From assembly GCF_014208105.1 (NCBI RefSeq), contig NZ_JACHMQ010000001.1, positions 1,488,001-1,552,000 on the forward strand: DNA of 64,000 nucleotides, in the 5' to 3' direction. Below are positions 63,409-64,000 of the stretch, in pieces. Made by a program: the position numbers and the translations under genes. Below the pieces are notes generated by a model. The model saw only the letters and a program-made list of their open reading frames with translations. It did not search any database and was not told the DNA's origin. This DNA is from Actinomadura coerulea (lineage in GTDB: Bacteria; Actinomycetota; Actinomycetes; Streptosporangiales; Streptosporangiaceae). Position 1 is the first letter of the stretch. Each line of letters begins with the position of its first letter.

Positions 63409-64000
63409 CCGTGGCGGAGGACAGCGGGATCTTCCGGCAGGCTCTGGTCACCCTCCTCACCACGGTCGGGATCGACGTGGTGGCGTCCGCCGGCTCGGGC
63501 GAGGAGCTGGTGGCCCGCGTCGCGGACGACCCGCCCGACGTCGCCATCCTCGACCTGCACATGCCGCCCACGTTCACCAACGAGGGCGTCGTCGCGGCGC
63601 GGCGGCTCCTGGAGCGCCACCCCGGCCTCGGCGTGCTGGTCCTGTCGGCCTTCAACGAGACCCCGCAGGCGATGGAGCTGTTCCGCGGCCGTCCGCGCGG
63701 CGTCGGGTACCTGCTGAAGGACCACGTCACGGACGTGGAGAACCTGCGCTCGGCGCTGGAGCGGGTCGGCCGCGGCGAGGTCGTCATCGACCCCGACGTG
63801 GTGACCAGGCTGGTCGAGGCGCGGCACCGCGAGCAGGAGCTGTCCCGGCTGTCGGGGCGCGAGCGGGAGGTCCTGGCGCTGATGGCGGAGGGGCACTCCA
63901 ACGCCGGCATCGGCAAGCGGCTGCACCTGTCGGCCCGGACGGTCGAGGACCATGTGCGGGCCATCTTCGCCAAGCTCAAGATCACCACGCCCGGCGGGCC
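63399..64000 (+). CDS. LuxR/NarL-type response regulator, 3' end outside window
   Basis: About 200 residues are visible and no stop occurs before the window end. A receiver domain starts MRVAVAEDSGIFRQALVTLL with phosphoacceptor Asp52 (ILDLHMPPTFTNEG) and Lys in YLLKDHVTD. A LuxR-type HTH is visible near the end: LSGREREVLALMAEGHSNAG and LHLSARTVEDHVRAIFAKL. It overlaps the preceding histidine kinase gene by 10 bp and is presumably its partner, although a degenerate kinase could leave it controlled in another way. Confidence 0.88.
   Translation, partial: MRVAVAEDSGIFRQALVTLLTTVGIDVVASAGSGEELVARVADDPPDVAILDLHMPPTFTNEGVVAARRLLERHPGLGVLVLSAFNETPQAMELFRGRPRGVGYLLKDHVTDVENLRSALERVGRGEVVIDPDVVTRLVEARHREQELSRLSGREREVLALMAEGHSNAGIGKRLHLSARTVEDHVRAIFAKLKITTPGG

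Overview
The window is about 64 kb of very GC-rich DNA with dense genes, GTG starts and many 1-4 bp start/stop overlaps. It looks like the chromosome of a filamentous actinomycete. A GuaB1-type GMP reductase, an actinobacterial LexA box, CebR boxes, LCP proteins and Lrp/ROK/LacI regulators fit Streptosporangiales (Actinomadura or a relative), but genus is an inference. I see no tRNA, rRNA, CRISPR array, insertion sequence or integrase.

Regions: (1) 1-6103 is a four-gene catabolic operon (AtuA-family protein cut by the window edge, biotin-dependent carboxylase beta and alpha chains, acyl-CoA dehydrogenase), probably for acyclic terpenes or branched acids. (2) 6197-13184 holds an RDD membrane protein, a tiny secreted His/Cys/Asn-rich peptide, an enolase-superfamily protein without its usual catalytic lysines coupled to a P-loop protein, an LCP wall-polymer ligase preceded by a membrane-only relative, and guaB1. 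(3) 13902-28600 is mixed housekeeping and transport: double Lrp regulator, two CPA1 Na+/H+ antiporters, LysR regulators, DHA2 exporter with a UBP zinc-finger gene, gmd, CGNR regulator and an aminotransferase. (4) 27434-38798 is envelope-related: two L,D-transpeptidases, a glycosyltransferase, a DUF3533-type membrane protein, and a two-component system divergent from a lipoprotein/adaptor/ABC efflux operon, with phased repeats between them.

(5) 38850-59950 is a plant-cell-wall island. A xylan branch comprises an ABC importer (binding protein plus two permeases, no ATPase), LacI regulator, cytoplasmic GH3 and GH43 enzymes, a ROK regulator, XylA and XylB, so imported xylo-oligosaccharides can be cut to xylose and passed to the pentose phosphate pathway. 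A cellulose branch comprises a secreted AA10 LPMO, GH6, GH5 and GH48 enzymes, each with a CBM2, around a CebR-like repressor gene. Two perfect 14-bp CebR boxes lie between GH5 and the repressor gene. (6) 60042-64000 holds dinB, with a perfect LexA box across its start codon, a dioxygenase remnant, and a histidine kinase with a degenerate ATPase domain followed by a LuxR-type response regulator cut by the window end.

Start sites were chosen from Shine-Dalgarno spacing, overlaps and family alignment. Functions rest on motifs recognised by eye; no database search was run.
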